A stretch of DNA of 37,576 nt, from assembly GCA_031281695.1 (NCBI GenBank), contig JAITFB010000061.1, forward strand, positions 1 to 37,576. Reading direction: 5' to 3'. A program made the translations under genes and the position numbers. Each line of letters opens with the position of its first letter. Position 1 is the stretch's first letter. This document shows positions 31,301 through 35,861 of the stretch, in pieces. The notes below the pieces were generated by a model. The model was not told the origin of the DNA. It searched no databases and was given only the letters and a program-made list of their open reading frames with translations. Source of the DNA: Candidatus Servula neotermitis. GTDB taxonomy: Bacteria; Actinomycetota; Actinomycetes; Actinomycetales; Bifidobacteriaceae.

Positions 31301-32874
31301 GATATTTAAACAACCCCCAGCTGACTAGTCAAAGTTTTCTCCCTAACCCTTTTTACGATAGCGCTCGGGATAACGCTTGCTTCAAAACGATGTATCGCAC
31401 CGGAGATTTAGCTCTGCAGTTGCCTAATGGAGATTTTCGATATCTCTCACGAGTGGATGATCAAGTCAAAATTCGAGGTTTTAGAATTGAATTGTCCGAA
31501 ATCTCTAAAGTGTTAGAGCAATTTCCCTCTATTCAACAAGCTGTGGTCATAGCTCGAGATGAGCGTTTATTGGCCTATTATGTGACTAAAGACTCCGATT
31601 CATCAGCCAATATTGATCCCCAAGACTTGCCCGATTCTAGTAGCATTAAGCCTAGTAACGATATTGTTAGCACCGCCAATATTGCGACTCAAACTGTCGA
31701 AGGCACTGGCACTGTTGCTGACCCAGAGCTCAATACCCAAGTTCATTCGGATGAACTAAAACCGCAAGAACTCACAGAATATTTGAAAAAATATTTGCCA
31801 GATTATATGATTCCAGCGGCATACCAACGCATCGATCGAATCCCTTTGACTAGCAGTGGCAAAATAAATATACCAGCTCTGCCTCCAATGGTTTTGACTC
31901 AAAGAGTTTACCGTGCTCCAAAAACTGAGGTTGAACAAAATTTGCAAATTGCTTTCCAATCTGTTTTAGGCGTCGAGCGGGTTTCGACCGACGATGATTT
32001 CTTTTATCTGGGCGGAGATTCGATTAAGGCCATTCAATTAGTCAATTATTTGACCAGCCATTATGACTATAGCTTGAAAGTCTTGGACGTATTTACTAAT
32101 AAAACCATTGTCGCATTAGCAAAATTAGCTCAGTCCGGAGCTTCATATTTGCGTTGCCTCAACCCTGGAAATAAGGAAATTACGCCATTGATTTTGTTCC
32201 CGCCAACTGGGGGGTCAGCCGAAGCTTATTTAGAATTCGCTAAAGTTTTGGATCAGAGCATTCCACTATATGCTTTGGAAAATTATAACTTGCTTAATTT
32301 GGATCACCCCATAGTCAACTTAGAGGAATTAGCTCAAGTTTACGTTGAGGATCTTAAACCTTTATTAAATGAACATTCAACAGTTTCTTTAGGCGGCTGG
32401 TCTTTCGGTGGAGTGGTCGCTATGGAGGTTTATCGAAAGATTCGCTCTAGTATAAAAGTTGAACAATTAATCATGATTGACAGTTTCATTTTCCCAGAAG
32501 TTCGAGCCACTGAGCAAAATCGAGAAAAACGTCTGAAAGATTTAACGGAACGGCCTGATTTACGTTTGCGTTTTGGGCATTTATCGCAGGCCGAACAAAT
32601 GCAAAAACTGCAAGAATTTTTACGTGAATCTGACCTGACCGATCAAATTATGGACGCATATGAGCCGACTCAATTGGACCATGGTATTATGTTGATCAAA
32701 TCTAATTTGACTGATCCAACTAATCGTTATCCTTTTAATGGCTTTGAGAAAATTGTCGCGAAAATTGACGAACGGCGAGTCAATTATGAACATAATTTTT
32801 TGATGATTGATCCTCAGGCTATTCAAGAGATTGCTGTTTTAGTTCAAGAAGTCACATTTAATTTTCATTCCTAA
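10315..32874 (+). CDS. Six-module nonribosomal peptide synthetase (A-T-C-A-T-E-C-A-T-E-C-A-T-C-A-T-E-C-A-T-TE)
   Basis: Single 7519-aa ORF with repeated A-domain cores (YTSGTTGxPKG, YGPTE, YRTGD, VKIRGFRIEL, GKLDR), five 'FFYLGGDSIKAIQ' plus one 'FGLNSISAM' carrier motifs, five condensation HHxxxDG-type motifs, three E-type 'HHxxIDxVSWRI' motifs and a C-terminal thioesterase 'GGWSFGG'. Confidence 0.97.
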   Translation: MGQSLMSGSNSRTVLEQFIYNVERDPERPILYFGETPISMGQIEELSNKIATYLEKKLLATDQIIPIQLDKSAEAVAAIMAIWKLGKAYSYHDLEAPADKVEFVRKQLNASLVINADIIQQVGSIEPKIYRPELNPTSIACVLYTSGTTSDPKGVVLTHQNLLLEVQDVDLIYQNYQNILCIAPFSFIAGQLMLFLALYYAKPTLIPPTVTDPGALLGYIKTHNIEAGFLPPQLAGMFLQFADGLMKIVLMSSDKADNIVAYRSDLYNCYAATETTAVSTYFKVDRAYPSTPVGRTFEHYRIYLVNDEFQSITEPDVMGEILIAGNVASGYYKNPELTRERFISNPFSQDLGFERAFLTGDVGYFDQNGDLVYVQRKDFMFNVHGRRVEPTEIEEALKNIDYVKDAVVAPFDISDKTGIANDLAIYAGIVTDQSSIDEPTIKQEAAQYLKPYMIPAVFQKIDKVPLNDRGKLDRNAILPADVEHLGEEKHEQVLPQTMSELQVLGIVAELIQKPNISVTEDLTHFGLNSISAMTLSAQILEKTHKDLKITDLIQDPTIRNIAALIDQSPKVETQTYPKLDQYLLKDNQLSIYFDLLQHPESNAYNIPFTIQSDQPEVALEAVRQAINYHNYLKATVKAQEDGVYLVRHDSAEVVVENLDQPYAPIAFDLGQRLYRVALYQNTIYLDFSHLVFDGASVDIFAQTYETVLHGQVLPPAPDEFITHLIEEGENDQDYYDLQLSSVDQPSILRTDRQLQNHNSQRQFIKLPKASVGKARNYNNYFMQALLESLKLFTAYDGSDHLLISSSIQNRDNRTLNHLGMFVKTLPLALPKNFFNTADSHFTDSNQNTNPLKSDSIAENATDSSIIEDAAVGLMNHPFYSLAQMTKSKGFIPQINYTFRGALIDHGAAIQPILEYKNYPQFPVSVEIDDDLNNFYITVEYDSAWYRETTIKSWVDNFTALIKKPYLPIAPVPEYQPILKKNLIELFEEQVQKTPDIVALVCQGVRFTYVELNERANQLANYLTSLHRIHPNDKIVLLLPRDENMVIAMLAAFKTNAAYVPVAIDVPPKRLERILQDTQPVCILTSSAVNYPLLINQNDNQPTPNSQFIAAKVYNLDQLDLSSCSKDSPLRSVGVDDLAYIIYTSGTTGTPKGVMLRHWGVVNTILDQIQRYNLVNVTGRGALAYAQYVFDASVSEIFCALLSGNTLHVIDDDIRLDYVKLSQYIREQAIYLATIPPALLEHNDILALNTLVVAGESASQNVIDLYTKSAVRLVNGYGPTEVSICATTHTYLPGDLATIIGQPLANTQIYLLDENLQPVPPGAAGELYVSGLGLALGYLNNPELTSQSFIPNPFYDRIRDDSCFETMYRTGDLALRLANGNFQYLSRIDDQVKIRGFRIELSEISKVLEQFPSIQQAVVIAQDQRLLAYYVADITDALTRVTASMTSAGSSIGVISSESDSVINTGIDAKAHLDELDHQKLIEHLKKYLPDYMIPTSFQRIDRIPLTSSGKINISALPSISLVQKVYQAPRTEVEQNLQTAFQSVLGVAQVSIDDDFFYLGGDSIKAIQLVNYLTSHFNYHLKAAEIFKSKTIVELSHLVKLEDRTEIVQENGELNGEIPKLPIQSHFFELNYPNSNYFNQAFMVQLTADLDLELLKQSLLHLFNQHDILRAIYPKSIGQYQPYLENIALNILTPVTPDSTIYRLSPAYTPNHFGSSADRRESTDPFDSPAWDLHEYLDDVQAHFDLATSLYSITLIQNDPPLLHFAFHHLVIDAVSWRILVSDLNTIYQQLRQGQPVELPAKLTSYRQWAESVVDYSVYASQIELEHFDQINQKVLTYNESLQTMKRSSRAEKCTILLDREISSKLMHRNDVNAVLITALAWPLAKITNSETNYLAFESHGRAELPGTNVTNTVGWFTAEYPLSLHKTTTILGSYLNLVDQLNQVQNFGIAYGAKYGYAHLPKITFNYLGDLSSSLEQSDQFHLVNHYVGKTVGDNNLSTDLIILNGAMVDHQLEFQIETRLDAAQSQTFAQDFQKSLGETIDFVSSMSDIYVKASPLQTGFLTHSLTQGEHDDAYNITVAFDHHVAIDRAVYQKAWRLAQKKYPALRLNLELVDGQIYQKIPRQSNLDFRYLDLTQPDSSSSTPVNGSVDGVEDRIRSIIQADRQEPYDLTKDVLFRVYLLKRSEREFTTILSSHHAILDGWSNSVLLAFVNDAYRKLLSGQAVDTSEDVAYLETEQYLATHPSSQAFWDEYLSDFEVDENYQALLRPEQQSVNLLEYKLIKKSQDRSIHIGGALYEQLQDFSKQHAITMGTVLQYATHQMLKVYYHASSTSLGIVHSGRNWPIDHLDQSVGLFINTSPQIFDHQVDLSILDALTKLQNQTQKLIEHSIIPLAQIQKRSERLFSTLFVFENYPIDQQLRNDPDLTFRTTIEKLDYPITVVTSVGEDISFTIKYAQELFLETKIDQLLAFIPRVLQEIITKTQISQIEYIDTVPQLQYTEIPNQTLVDLFEQQVERSPDRSALIFNGRILTYRELNQRVNQLANFLIDHHKIQPNDKIVLVLPRSEWMIIGILATLKTNAAYIPLATDIPQKRLEHILHEVKPVCLLTSSALADNPIISSLNSKTSIIDNSENANSEINDPTLDSSKPNPHTTHRQSSIPNVYSIDQINISNYAKSSPARSVSPDDLAYIIFTSGTTGVPKGVMLRHIGAVNTTNYLHKLYNLPDEAVSLFLAAYTFDDSVKEIFTALLYGRTLLVTEEQMFKDMERFYQYLIKHQVALINATPSFLELLDISRLTNLQVIDTDGEGFTQVLLDDLVRDSLTLINTYGPTENTVTSTSYIYTSKNEFPNLIGSGIQNCQTYILDEYLHQVPLGAIGELYLAGVGLASGYLNNPDQNAQKFITNPFYVDGKDPPCYARLYRTGDLVMQLDDGVLRYLSRTDGQVKIRGFRIELQEISHVLEQFPSIQQAVVIARDEHLLAYYVTHPVESDSPLSAAGSDSSTSTSNDSSAAIDVNPAESSIVHVAKNDAAGADSGMPDYELDHQQLSEFLKKYLPDYMIPAYYKRLDKMPITKNGKLDRKALPDIMIEPEVYVAPADQFQTNLQSAFQEILNVSPVSVADDFFYLGGDSIKAIQLVNYLMTHYGYGLKVSDIFTYKNIVNLSKQVSLANRADVIHETGELVGDIPLLPIQKDFFEKDYPNPNYYNQAFTIQLPADLNQALLEKALVEVFNHHDILRASYVNQSGKYRPYLKTVPMNILTPDPNNLKHYKVYVAQTNHRQSNGDRPSMVDSASLPLSQALDELQSHFDLAKRLYSLTLIQDSPALLHLAFHHLIIDSVSWRIITTDLNTVYQQLLRGEIVQLEEKMTSYRQWVELVEDYPKYATDEELENFENLNSKLPEYNQYLTDKFTTSEPAIEPIESRIEIPSDLTQKLLRLSNVNDILITALAAPLAKVTGREMNYLTFESHGRAELTNSDITNLVGWLTAMYPVQLQVDPNSLDTFLYTKNQLDQIRNFGIAYGAKYGYADLPAIIFNYLGDLSSTNVDNSQFHLINHYNGKPVDARNLTQDWLTINGAILDGQLKFDVLSRFGPQLTKLFAEGFRESLISTIESRAADLDLYIKANPLQIGFLSHSLLQGKIDDAYNITNALDYNYAIERDAYEKAWNFAQAKYPALRLNIQVISGEIYQRIRNSSHLDFHYIDFSQEADIDQCIQELIDSDRHQPYDLEHDVLFRVYLIKRSAQRYTTVISNHHSILDGWSNPILFSFVDQAYRSILEGKSVDTTEDRAYILAQEYLALNPSPRNFWERYLEGVTINENYQAILRENKISTNLLEYKFIEKPQNKSIHIQGELFDRVSTFIEQHSLTWGTLLQYVTHLMMKVYYNTSTTALGLVHSGRHLPIDDIAQSVGLYINTSPQILQHRGNQSVLDTLQTLQNDTQALIEHSNIPLSSIQKQGERLFSTLFVFENYPFDESLKEDPGLTFRESIEKLDYPISVIASQDEGIVYQIKYASELFSDQSIDQLLQFVQNILGEVISKRMVSEIQYRSDLPATVYETIGELTLPDLFEKQVQQTPGHPAVVFENVHLTYADLDYKANQLANFLVEKHKIQPNDKIVLILPRSEWTIISILAVLKTNAAYVPIAPDIPPKRLEHILQDVQPVCILTSTMVTDLEQLLANQVKESDNESVSDQPIPNNFARNIYMLEKLDLTNYLRTAPTRKVVQDDLAYLIYTSGTTGEPKAVQLRHQGVVNFAMVLFKKHELSPVQTKNVLFLSNYTFDASIAQIFPALLSGSKLVVTKDDLYKDQVEFERYLNYNRINYMHTTPALATSLNLNHLKHLQILVLGGEPVTDAVLAKLANRKFQLFNLYGPTENTEMTCSHPYQPGDSPNLIGTPVRNVQTYVLDENLNRLPVGAIGELYISGASLARGYLNQPKLSEAKFIDNPYFQPGIDHSWFSKMYRTGDLVRELDDLGLQYISRIDDQVKLRGFRIELEEISSVIEKLPQIKHAAVIVKSNQLIAYFEASQPIKDVQIQEHLTKYVPDYMIPKYYQQLDKLPLSDHGKLDRRALPEIELDQSEYVPPQNAVERNLQNAFQEILRIEQISIQDDFFYLGGDSIKAIQLVNYITRHYNYNLKVLDIFTRKNIANLAKIVFSNEHEFKVTPYHFKSVQEQVLSFAQERLFIVDQIADQTSAYDIPIVSKIVQGANLSALKQAILDIIQRHEVLSSRIVQDPDGRVYQAKLDEPFIIEEVNSDRPKQVIAQYSNYVFDLFNSYPIKVVIVNQQYLVITIHHIAFDGWSENIFIDELAKLYQYYSGSNLISSNSNRSVAISNSSMDLDQAKLDFSIPSDYPLPALEVQYKDYAVRQRQYLQGQIFDDQLGFWITQLQDFENLNLPTDFKRPVQKSYEGGVFDFEISVDQAQKVKDLAKSLDISVYDVLLSAYYLFLRAYSNQSDITVGSVFANRHYQNVDKMIGFFVNTLALRMQVDPQLTLIEFTKTVSDLGKDAQLNQDIPFEVIVERLNVSRDTSRNPIVEHLFTYQTFGENSKVLQNVLTPIQDASHRIAKFDLEMFISDSESESLSCHLNYAKALFRPETIQRFAQTYQFILTELLEHLDLKISDLKYPLSVPAAKYSTLPSGSVADLFEAQVEKTPDNIALVYESLKLSYRDLNNRVNRLANFLCERHHIRPNDKIVLLLPRNENMLIAILATLKTNAAYIPLAPDIPPKRLKRILQDVRPVCILSSSKPNYQSLDSPVYDLDQLDLNSYPVTAPIRRVTQEDLAYLIFTSGTTGEPKGVMIKQAGLVNLATSIYGKHGLKDIQTDIVLFLTNYTFDASVAQIFPALLNGKKLVITRDDLYKDQTEFENYLNSNQITYMHTTPSLASNINLDHIPSLKVLILGGEAITESVLEKLSHRKYELINFYGPSENTEMTCSYTYQLHDQPAIIGSPISNCQVYVVDQNLNLVPSGAIGELCVSGIGLSLGYLNQPALTQEKFIDNPFYNPATDHSCYARLYRTGDLVRKMLDGNLQYLGRIDDQVKLRGFRIELGEISRDIERIHSVHQAVTAIKDQQLVAYYVGDEKLEQNYIERHLAKYLPEYMIPIHYERIAQIPVTSHGKLDVRALPDVKIDHLGYVAPKDPIQKDLQEAFQAILNVQPVSTLDDFFYLGGDSIKAIQVANYINNHFGYVLKVMDIFTYKNIYNLSKAVKLSGTQDVEKETGELAGELPLLPIQTSFYDRNFPAPNYFNQAFTIQLKSRVNHNLLEQALVYLFNHHDILRATFADQKAQYHPYLNSVPLNILTPRTGDLSGYSFSSIEGMENGRPIKHHHLPVDDLHEFLDNVQSNFDLSKNLFALTLIEGDRPRLHLAFHHMIIDAVSWRIIANDLGDIYEQLEKHHKVRLSEKQTSYRQWVEAVMDYSKYARDEELQKFELINQKLPEYNQHLESLSSDRLNTKDQKANASSSEGPILRKIIDLDTRTTQKLLHQTNLNSTLIAALAGPLSEATGRSTNYVTFESHGRAELQRTNIANTVGWFTAKYPLMLEKQNSAWATSLHVKSQTDQIRNFGIAYGAKFGYNNLPKIVFNYLGDLSFGQAEPTGFHIVNAYNGKQIDERNLTHDLMSINGAVLDNKLQFEVATLLPSKIAQSFFRSFRKSLIETINAVAKIDDLYIQANPLQMGFLSHSLLQGQIDDAYNITLAFDYNRAIDRKAYEQAWGLAQQKFPALRLNLEVIAGEIYQSIHSKSHLDFQYIDFTSKSNLTSNDSLQSSNTSSVVLTKTQIDQKIQDIILQDRKRPYNLSKDILFRVYLIKRGLDQYTVIVSHHHAILDGWSNPILLGFVNLAYQDILAGRSVEVNPDQAYISAQEYIAQNPSSLEFWSKYLDGFESNESYQALLKPDQQNVNLLEYRLIQQSSDRTIHIDGVLYQDIMNYCEKHSVTLSTVLQYVTHLLMKTYYNTTETALGVVHSGRHLPIAQIDQSVGLFINTSPQIVHHQLDQSIEAALVDLQNNTQEIIRHSLIPLSKIQSGAQRLFSTLFVFENYPIAKSAQTWSDLSLRASIEKLDYPLSISTAKGDDITYTIKYAHELFSDETIDSLLNFVQHTLSQIVTQTLVKDIQYRDDVIALEYHPIPQKTLIDLFEDQVQKTPDVLALVFGDIHFTYQELDERANQLASYLIAEHHIQPNDKIVLLLPRDEKMVIAMLAAFKTNAAYVPVAIDAPPKRLERIIQDTQPICILTSSTVNHFSSIYPGDERTSEANKVDISNLDQASNQLSLNSQFWSTKIYNLDQLDLSEYPRDSLVRLVDPDDLAYIIYTSGTTGTPKGVMLRHLGVVNAILDQIQRYNLANVSGQGALAYAQYVFDASVSEIFCALLSGNTLHVIDDDIRLDYAKLSQYIREQQIYLATIPPALLEHNDILALNTLVVAGEVTSQNVIDLYTKSPVRLINGYGPTEVSICATTHAYRPNDLATVIGRPLFNTQIYLLNESLQQVPVGAAGEIYVSGLGLALGYLNNPQLTSQSFLPNPFYDSARDNACFKTMYRTGDLALQLPNGDFRYLSRVDDQVKIRGFRIELSEISKVLEQFPSIQQAVVIARDERLLAYYVTKDSDSSANIDPQDLPDSSSIKPSNDIVSTANIATQTVEGTGTVADPELNTQVHSDELKPQELTEYLKKYLPDYMIPAAYQRIDRIPLTSSGKINIPALPPMVLTQRVYRAPKTEVEQNLQIAFQSVLGVERVSTDDDFFYLGGDSIKAIQLVNYLTSHYDYSLKVLDVFTNKTIVALAKLAQSGASYLRCLNPGNKEITPLILFPPTGGSAEAYLEFAKVLDQSIPLYALENYNLLNLDHPIVNLEELAQVYVEDLKPLLNEHSTVSLGGWSFGGVVAMEVYRKIRSSIKVEQLIMIDSFIFPEVRATEQNREKRLKDLTERPDLRLRFGHLSQAEQMQKLQEFLRESDLTDQIMDAYEPTQLDHGIMLIKSNLTDPTNRYPFNGFEKIVAKIDERRVNYEHNFLMIDPQAIQEIAVLVQEVTFNFHS
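10345..12012 (+). other. NRPS loading module: A1 (about 10345-11750) - T1 (about 11806-12012)
   Basis: A1: 'LYTSGTTSDPKGVVLTH', 'FLTGDVGYFDQNGDLVYVQRKDF', 'DRGKLDRNAI'; T1: 'LTHFGLNSISAMTLSAQIL'. Boundaries approximate. Confidence 0.85.
12037..16452 (+). other. NRPS module 2: C1 (about 12040-13230) - A2 (about 13252-14871) - T2 (about 14890-15110) - E1 (about 15148-16452)
   Basis: C1 'DFSHLVFDGAS'; A2 'IIYTSGTTGTPKGVMLRH'; T2 'FFYLGGDSIKAIQLVNY'; E1 'FHHLVIDAVSWRIL'. Boundaries approximate. Confidence 0.88.
16461..21140 (+). other. NRPS module 3: C2 (about 16461-17755) - A3 (about 17821-19563) - T3 (about 19585-19809) - E2 (about 19840-21140)
   Basis: C2 'SSHHAILDGWSN' (post-E type); A3 'IIFTSGTTGVPKGVMLRH'; T3 'FFYLGGDSIKAIQLVNY'; E2 'FHHLIIDSVSWRII'. 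Confidence 0.88.
21154..24258 (+). other. NRPS module 4: C3 (about 21154-22420) - A4 (about 22480-24015) - T4 (about 24034-24258), no E domain
   Basis: C3 'SNHHSILDGWSN'; A4 'LIYTSGTTGEPKAVQLRH'; T4 'FFYLGGDSIKAIQLVNY'; followed directly by C4. Confidence 0.88.
24295..28770 (+). other. NRPS module 5: C4 (about 24295-25665) - A5 (about 25711-27174) - T5 (about 27193-27417) - E3 (about 27445-28770)
   Basis: C4 'LSFAQERLFIVDQI...IHHIAFDGWSENIFI' (LCL-like start); A5 'LIFTSGTTGEPKGVMIKQ'; T5 'FFYLGGDSIKAIQVANY'; E3 'FHHMIIDAVSWRII'. Confidence 0.88.
28786..32871 (+). other. NRPS module 6: C5 (about 28786-30090) - A6 (about 30175-31890) - T6 (about 31909-32133) - TE (about 32146-32871)
   Basis: C5 'SHHHAILDGWSN'; A6 'IIYTSGTTGTPKGVMLRH'; T6 'FFYLGGDSIKAIQLVNY'; TE 'ILFPPTGGSAEAYLEFAKVL' and 'LGGWSFGGVVAMEVY'. 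Confidence 0.88.
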
Positions 32875-32944
32875 TTTTTTCTTGAACTAGGGATTTTGTT
32901 TCCCCAGAGCTTTTCGATTGTCTAAAATGATGAAGTAGGATCTC

Positions 32945-33952
32945 GTGCACATTGTAACCAAAATCGACCATTATTTAGCCAAGTATATGTCATTGGTTAC
33001 CCCTATCGGCGTGGCGGTCGCAGTTCTATGGCCAGCTGGGTTTTTGTGGCTGACTACTCCAGTCAATTTAGTAAGCCCCGGTTCGGATTGGGAATTTTTC
33101 AACCAACAAATTCAAGTCTATGTATTTATTTTGCTAACACTGCCTGGCTCGCTTACCTTGAAATTCAAAGACTTGCTGGAACCGTTTAGACAACCGAAAC
33201 TTTTGTTGACTTATTTTGCCTTAGCTTCAATTATTATGCCGGCGGTAGCTTTCTTCTCTATGAAACTTTTGTTCCCCGGCGATATCAATACAGCAATCGG
33301 ATTTTTGCTGGTCGCAACTATTCCCTCCGGGGCTTCGTCGTTCATTTGGGTGACTATATCTAAAGGTAATAAAGAGTTTAGTTTAGGCGTCATTTTGATT
33401 ACTAATTTATTGGCAGTCGCCATTATCCCAGCCACTTTACAGATTTTTGTCGGCGAAACTGTGCCCTTTGATATTCCTAAATCCATCTGGCAACTTTGCG
33501 TGATGTTGTTGATTCCGACCTTGATTGGCGTATTTTTGAATGAAATTTCCAACGGCAAAATTCCAGCCAAACTGATTCCCATATTCAGTCCCATCGCTAA
33601 ATTGTCTTTGATTTGGATTGTAGGTGGCTCATCGGCGATCGCTCAATCTAAAGGCCAATTGCTTTGGACTGATCTAAATTTCTATAAGCACATGCTCCTC
33701 TGTTTCATTTTGTGCCTACTCCTATATTTATCAGCCTGGGGCTTGGGTGACTTGTTCAAACAACCCTTAGACATCCGAACTTCTCTATTCTTTAGCCATG
33801 GTTGTAAAAACATCGGCTCAGGATTGATGCTGGCAGCTCAACTGTTCGCCAATTCCCCTGGTGCTTTGGTTCCTTTAGTCGCGACTGGCCTATTTATGCC
33901 AGCGCTCGGCGGCTTGCTGATTAAATTGTTAGCGCGTAAGCATCGGCATTGA
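32945..33952 (+). CDS. Bile acid:sodium symporter (BASS/SBF)-like family permease
   Basis: Multi-TM protein with 'LLVATIPSGASSFIWVTISKGNKEFSLGVILITNLLAVAIIPATL' and 'TSLFFSHGCKNIGSGLMLAAQLF', BASS-like; GTG start 70 bp after the NRPS stop. Confidence 0.7.
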   Translation: MHIVTKIDHYLAKYMSLVTPIGVAVAVLWPAGFLWLTTPVNLVSPGSDWEFFNQQIQVYVFILLTLPGSLTLKFKDLLEPFRQPKLLLTYFALASIIMPAVAFFSMKLLFPGDINTAIGFLLVATIPSGASSFIWVTISKGNKEFSLGVILITNLLAVAIIPATLQIFVGETVPFDIPKSIWQLCVMLLIPTLIGVFLNEISNGKIPAKLIPIFSPIAKLSLIWIVGGSSAIAQSKGQLLWTDLNFYKHMLLCFILCLLLYLSAWGLGDLFKQPLDIRTSLFFSHGCKNIGSGLMLAAQLFANSPGALVPLVATGLFMPALGGLLIKLLARKHRH

Positions 33953-34013
33953 AATGGTTCTCCAGCACAATTTCTCTCGCACAGTGATAACCTGTAAGTG
34001 AAAGGATATTTCA

Positions 34014-35726
34014 ATGAAAGATTCAGATAAAACCCCTATAGATAAACTTTGTGAAGAGTATTTAGCGGGCGAATTTAAACTATCACCTATTTTCGCTTCG
34101 GTGGTGGGCAAAGAAGAATTGAGCCAAGACCCAGATGGGTTGGATGATTTTTCTCCAGCTACGGCTCAAAAACATTTGGCTCTAATGAAAGACATTAAAG
34201 CTAAAGCGGAAAAGGTGGAATTGATTAATCGGACTGACGAAATTATTCAGAGGCAATTGTTGTCAATTATTGATACTCAGACTATTATTTACGAAAAGTT
34301 TCAAGATCATTTGCGTTCAGTCAATAATTTGGCCACTCCTTTACAAGATGTGCGCATGTTGTTTGAACGTTTGCCGCGCGGAACTGTCGAGGAAATGACT
34401 AAAATTGGTCGGAAGCTGGCGAATGTGGCTAAGTCCATTGATTCATTTAGAGCATCGTTGGAGGTGGGACTTTCCAAGAATATTATGCCAGCCAAACGCC
34501 AGGTTAAAGCTTTGGCGAAACAAGCAGCTGATTTGGCCGATCCTCAAGAATCTTATTACCAACAAATTGCTAATGAAGCCAAAGCTTTAGTGCCTGAACA
34601 AGCTGAGGCGTTTCAAGCTAGCGCTGATGCTGCGATTGCGGCTCATCAAAAGTTGGTGGAATTTTTGCAAGGTGAATATTACGACCAAGCAGTGGATCAA
34701 GATGCAGTCGGAGAAGAACGTTATCAAGTTTACGCGTTCCAATTTAGCGGCAAAAAATTAGACTTGCAAGCCACGTATGAGTGGGGAGTTTCGGAAGTTG
34801 AGCGTTTGGTGGACGAACAAAACCAAATTGCTCAAAGAGTTTTAGGTTTGGATACCCGGGCCACTGATTTCTTTGAAAAAATTATTCAAAACCGCGAAGC
34901 TTCTAAGAAGTTGGATTCGGACCCTAAACAACAATTGCAAAGTAAAGACGAATTGTTGGGCTATATGAAAGAAACTTCTAAAACTGCGATGAGCTTTTTA
35001 ATTGACAACCATCATTTTGATATCCCCGAACCAGTTCGGACTTTGGAATGCCAAATCGCTCCCTCTAATGATGGGGAGATTTATTACACAGAGCCCACCG
35101 ATGGGTTCACTATTCCGGGGACTATGTGGTGGAGCATTCCTAATGATGTAAACAAGTTTTATAAATGGCGTGAAAAAACCACTATCCACCATGAAGGAGT
35201 TCCAGGACACCATTTACAATTAGGCATTCAAGTTTATAACGCTGCCAAAATTAACGATTGGCGTCGCTTAGGTCTGTTTCTTTCGGGCTACGGCGAAGGT
35301 TGGGCTTTGTATGCTGAACAATTGATGGATGAATTTGGATTCTTAGACGATGCTGACCGTTTCGGCATGCTGGACGGACAATTAATGAGAGCTGCGCGTA
35401 TTGTGATCGATATTGGAACGCATTGTCAAAAACCGGTTCCTGCATCTTGGCAAGCTCGCTATGGCGCTGGAATTTGGGACTGGGACAAATGTTTCAAATT
35501 GCTGGACGATACGACGGCTATGAATGAAGGTTTTCGCTTGTTTGAACTGACTCGTTACTTCGGTTGGCCAGGACAAGCTATTTCCTACAAACTCGGCCAA
35601 CGCGCTTTCTTAGAACTGCGCGATCAAGCCATCGCTAAAGGCTGGACTCTTAATGAATATCATAAACGCGTTCTAGATTTAGGCACCCTGGGCTTGGACA
35701 ACTTAGAATTCGCTCTCTTTGGTTGA
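34014..35726 (+). CDS. DUF885-family protein (predicted zinc metallopeptidase-like)
   Basis: 'TTIHHEGVPGHHLQLGIQVY' metal-binding motif and 'GYGEGWALYAEQLMDEFGFL', diagnostic of DUF885; RBS AAAGGA upstream. Confidence 0.88.
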   Translation: MKDSDKTPIDKLCEEYLAGEFKLSPIFASVVGKEELSQDPDGLDDFSPATAQKHLALMKDIKAKAEKVELINRTDEIIQRQLLSIIDTQTIIYEKFQDHLRSVNNLATPLQDVRMLFERLPRGTVEEMTKIGRKLANVAKSIDSFRASLEVGLSKNIMPAKRQVKALAKQAADLADPQESYYQQIANEAKALVPEQAEAFQASADAAIAAHQKLVEFLQGEYYDQAVDQDAVGEERYQVYAFQFSGKKLDLQATYEWGVSEVERLVDEQNQIAQRVLGLDTRATDFFEKIIQNREASKKLDSDPKQQLQSKDELLGYMKETSKTAMSFLIDNHHFDIPEPVRTLECQIAPSNDGEIYYTEPTDGFTIPGTMWWSIPNDVNKFYKWREKTTIHHEGVPGHHLQLGIQVYNAAKINDWRRLGLFLSGYGEGWALYAEQLMDEFGFLDDADRFGMLDGQLMRAARIVIDIGTHCQKPVPASWQARYGAGIWDWDKCFKLLDDTTAMNEGFRLFELTRYFGWPGQAISYKLGQRAFLELRDQAIAKGWTLNEYHKRVLDLGTLGLDNLEFALFG

Positions 35727-35861
35727 TCACTAATCGCTAATCACTGTTTGTAATTAATTACCTTATGAAACCGCAACTCGGTTAACTTGAGAGTAATACC
35801 ACTTTTTGCTGAGGTTCTCCAGTAGGGAAATCTAGCTGAAAGTGATATGAAAGGAAAAAAA

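Noticed and set aside
10315-32874. Large internal repeats interpreted as a mobile element or tandem repeat array
   Set aside because: The repeats are explained by homologous NRPS modules; no transposase, integrase or terminal inverted repeats seen.
33211-33594. 127-aa antisense ORF over the BASS-like permease
   Set aside because: The sense strand encodes a coherent multi-TM family protein; the antisense ORF has no recognised domain.
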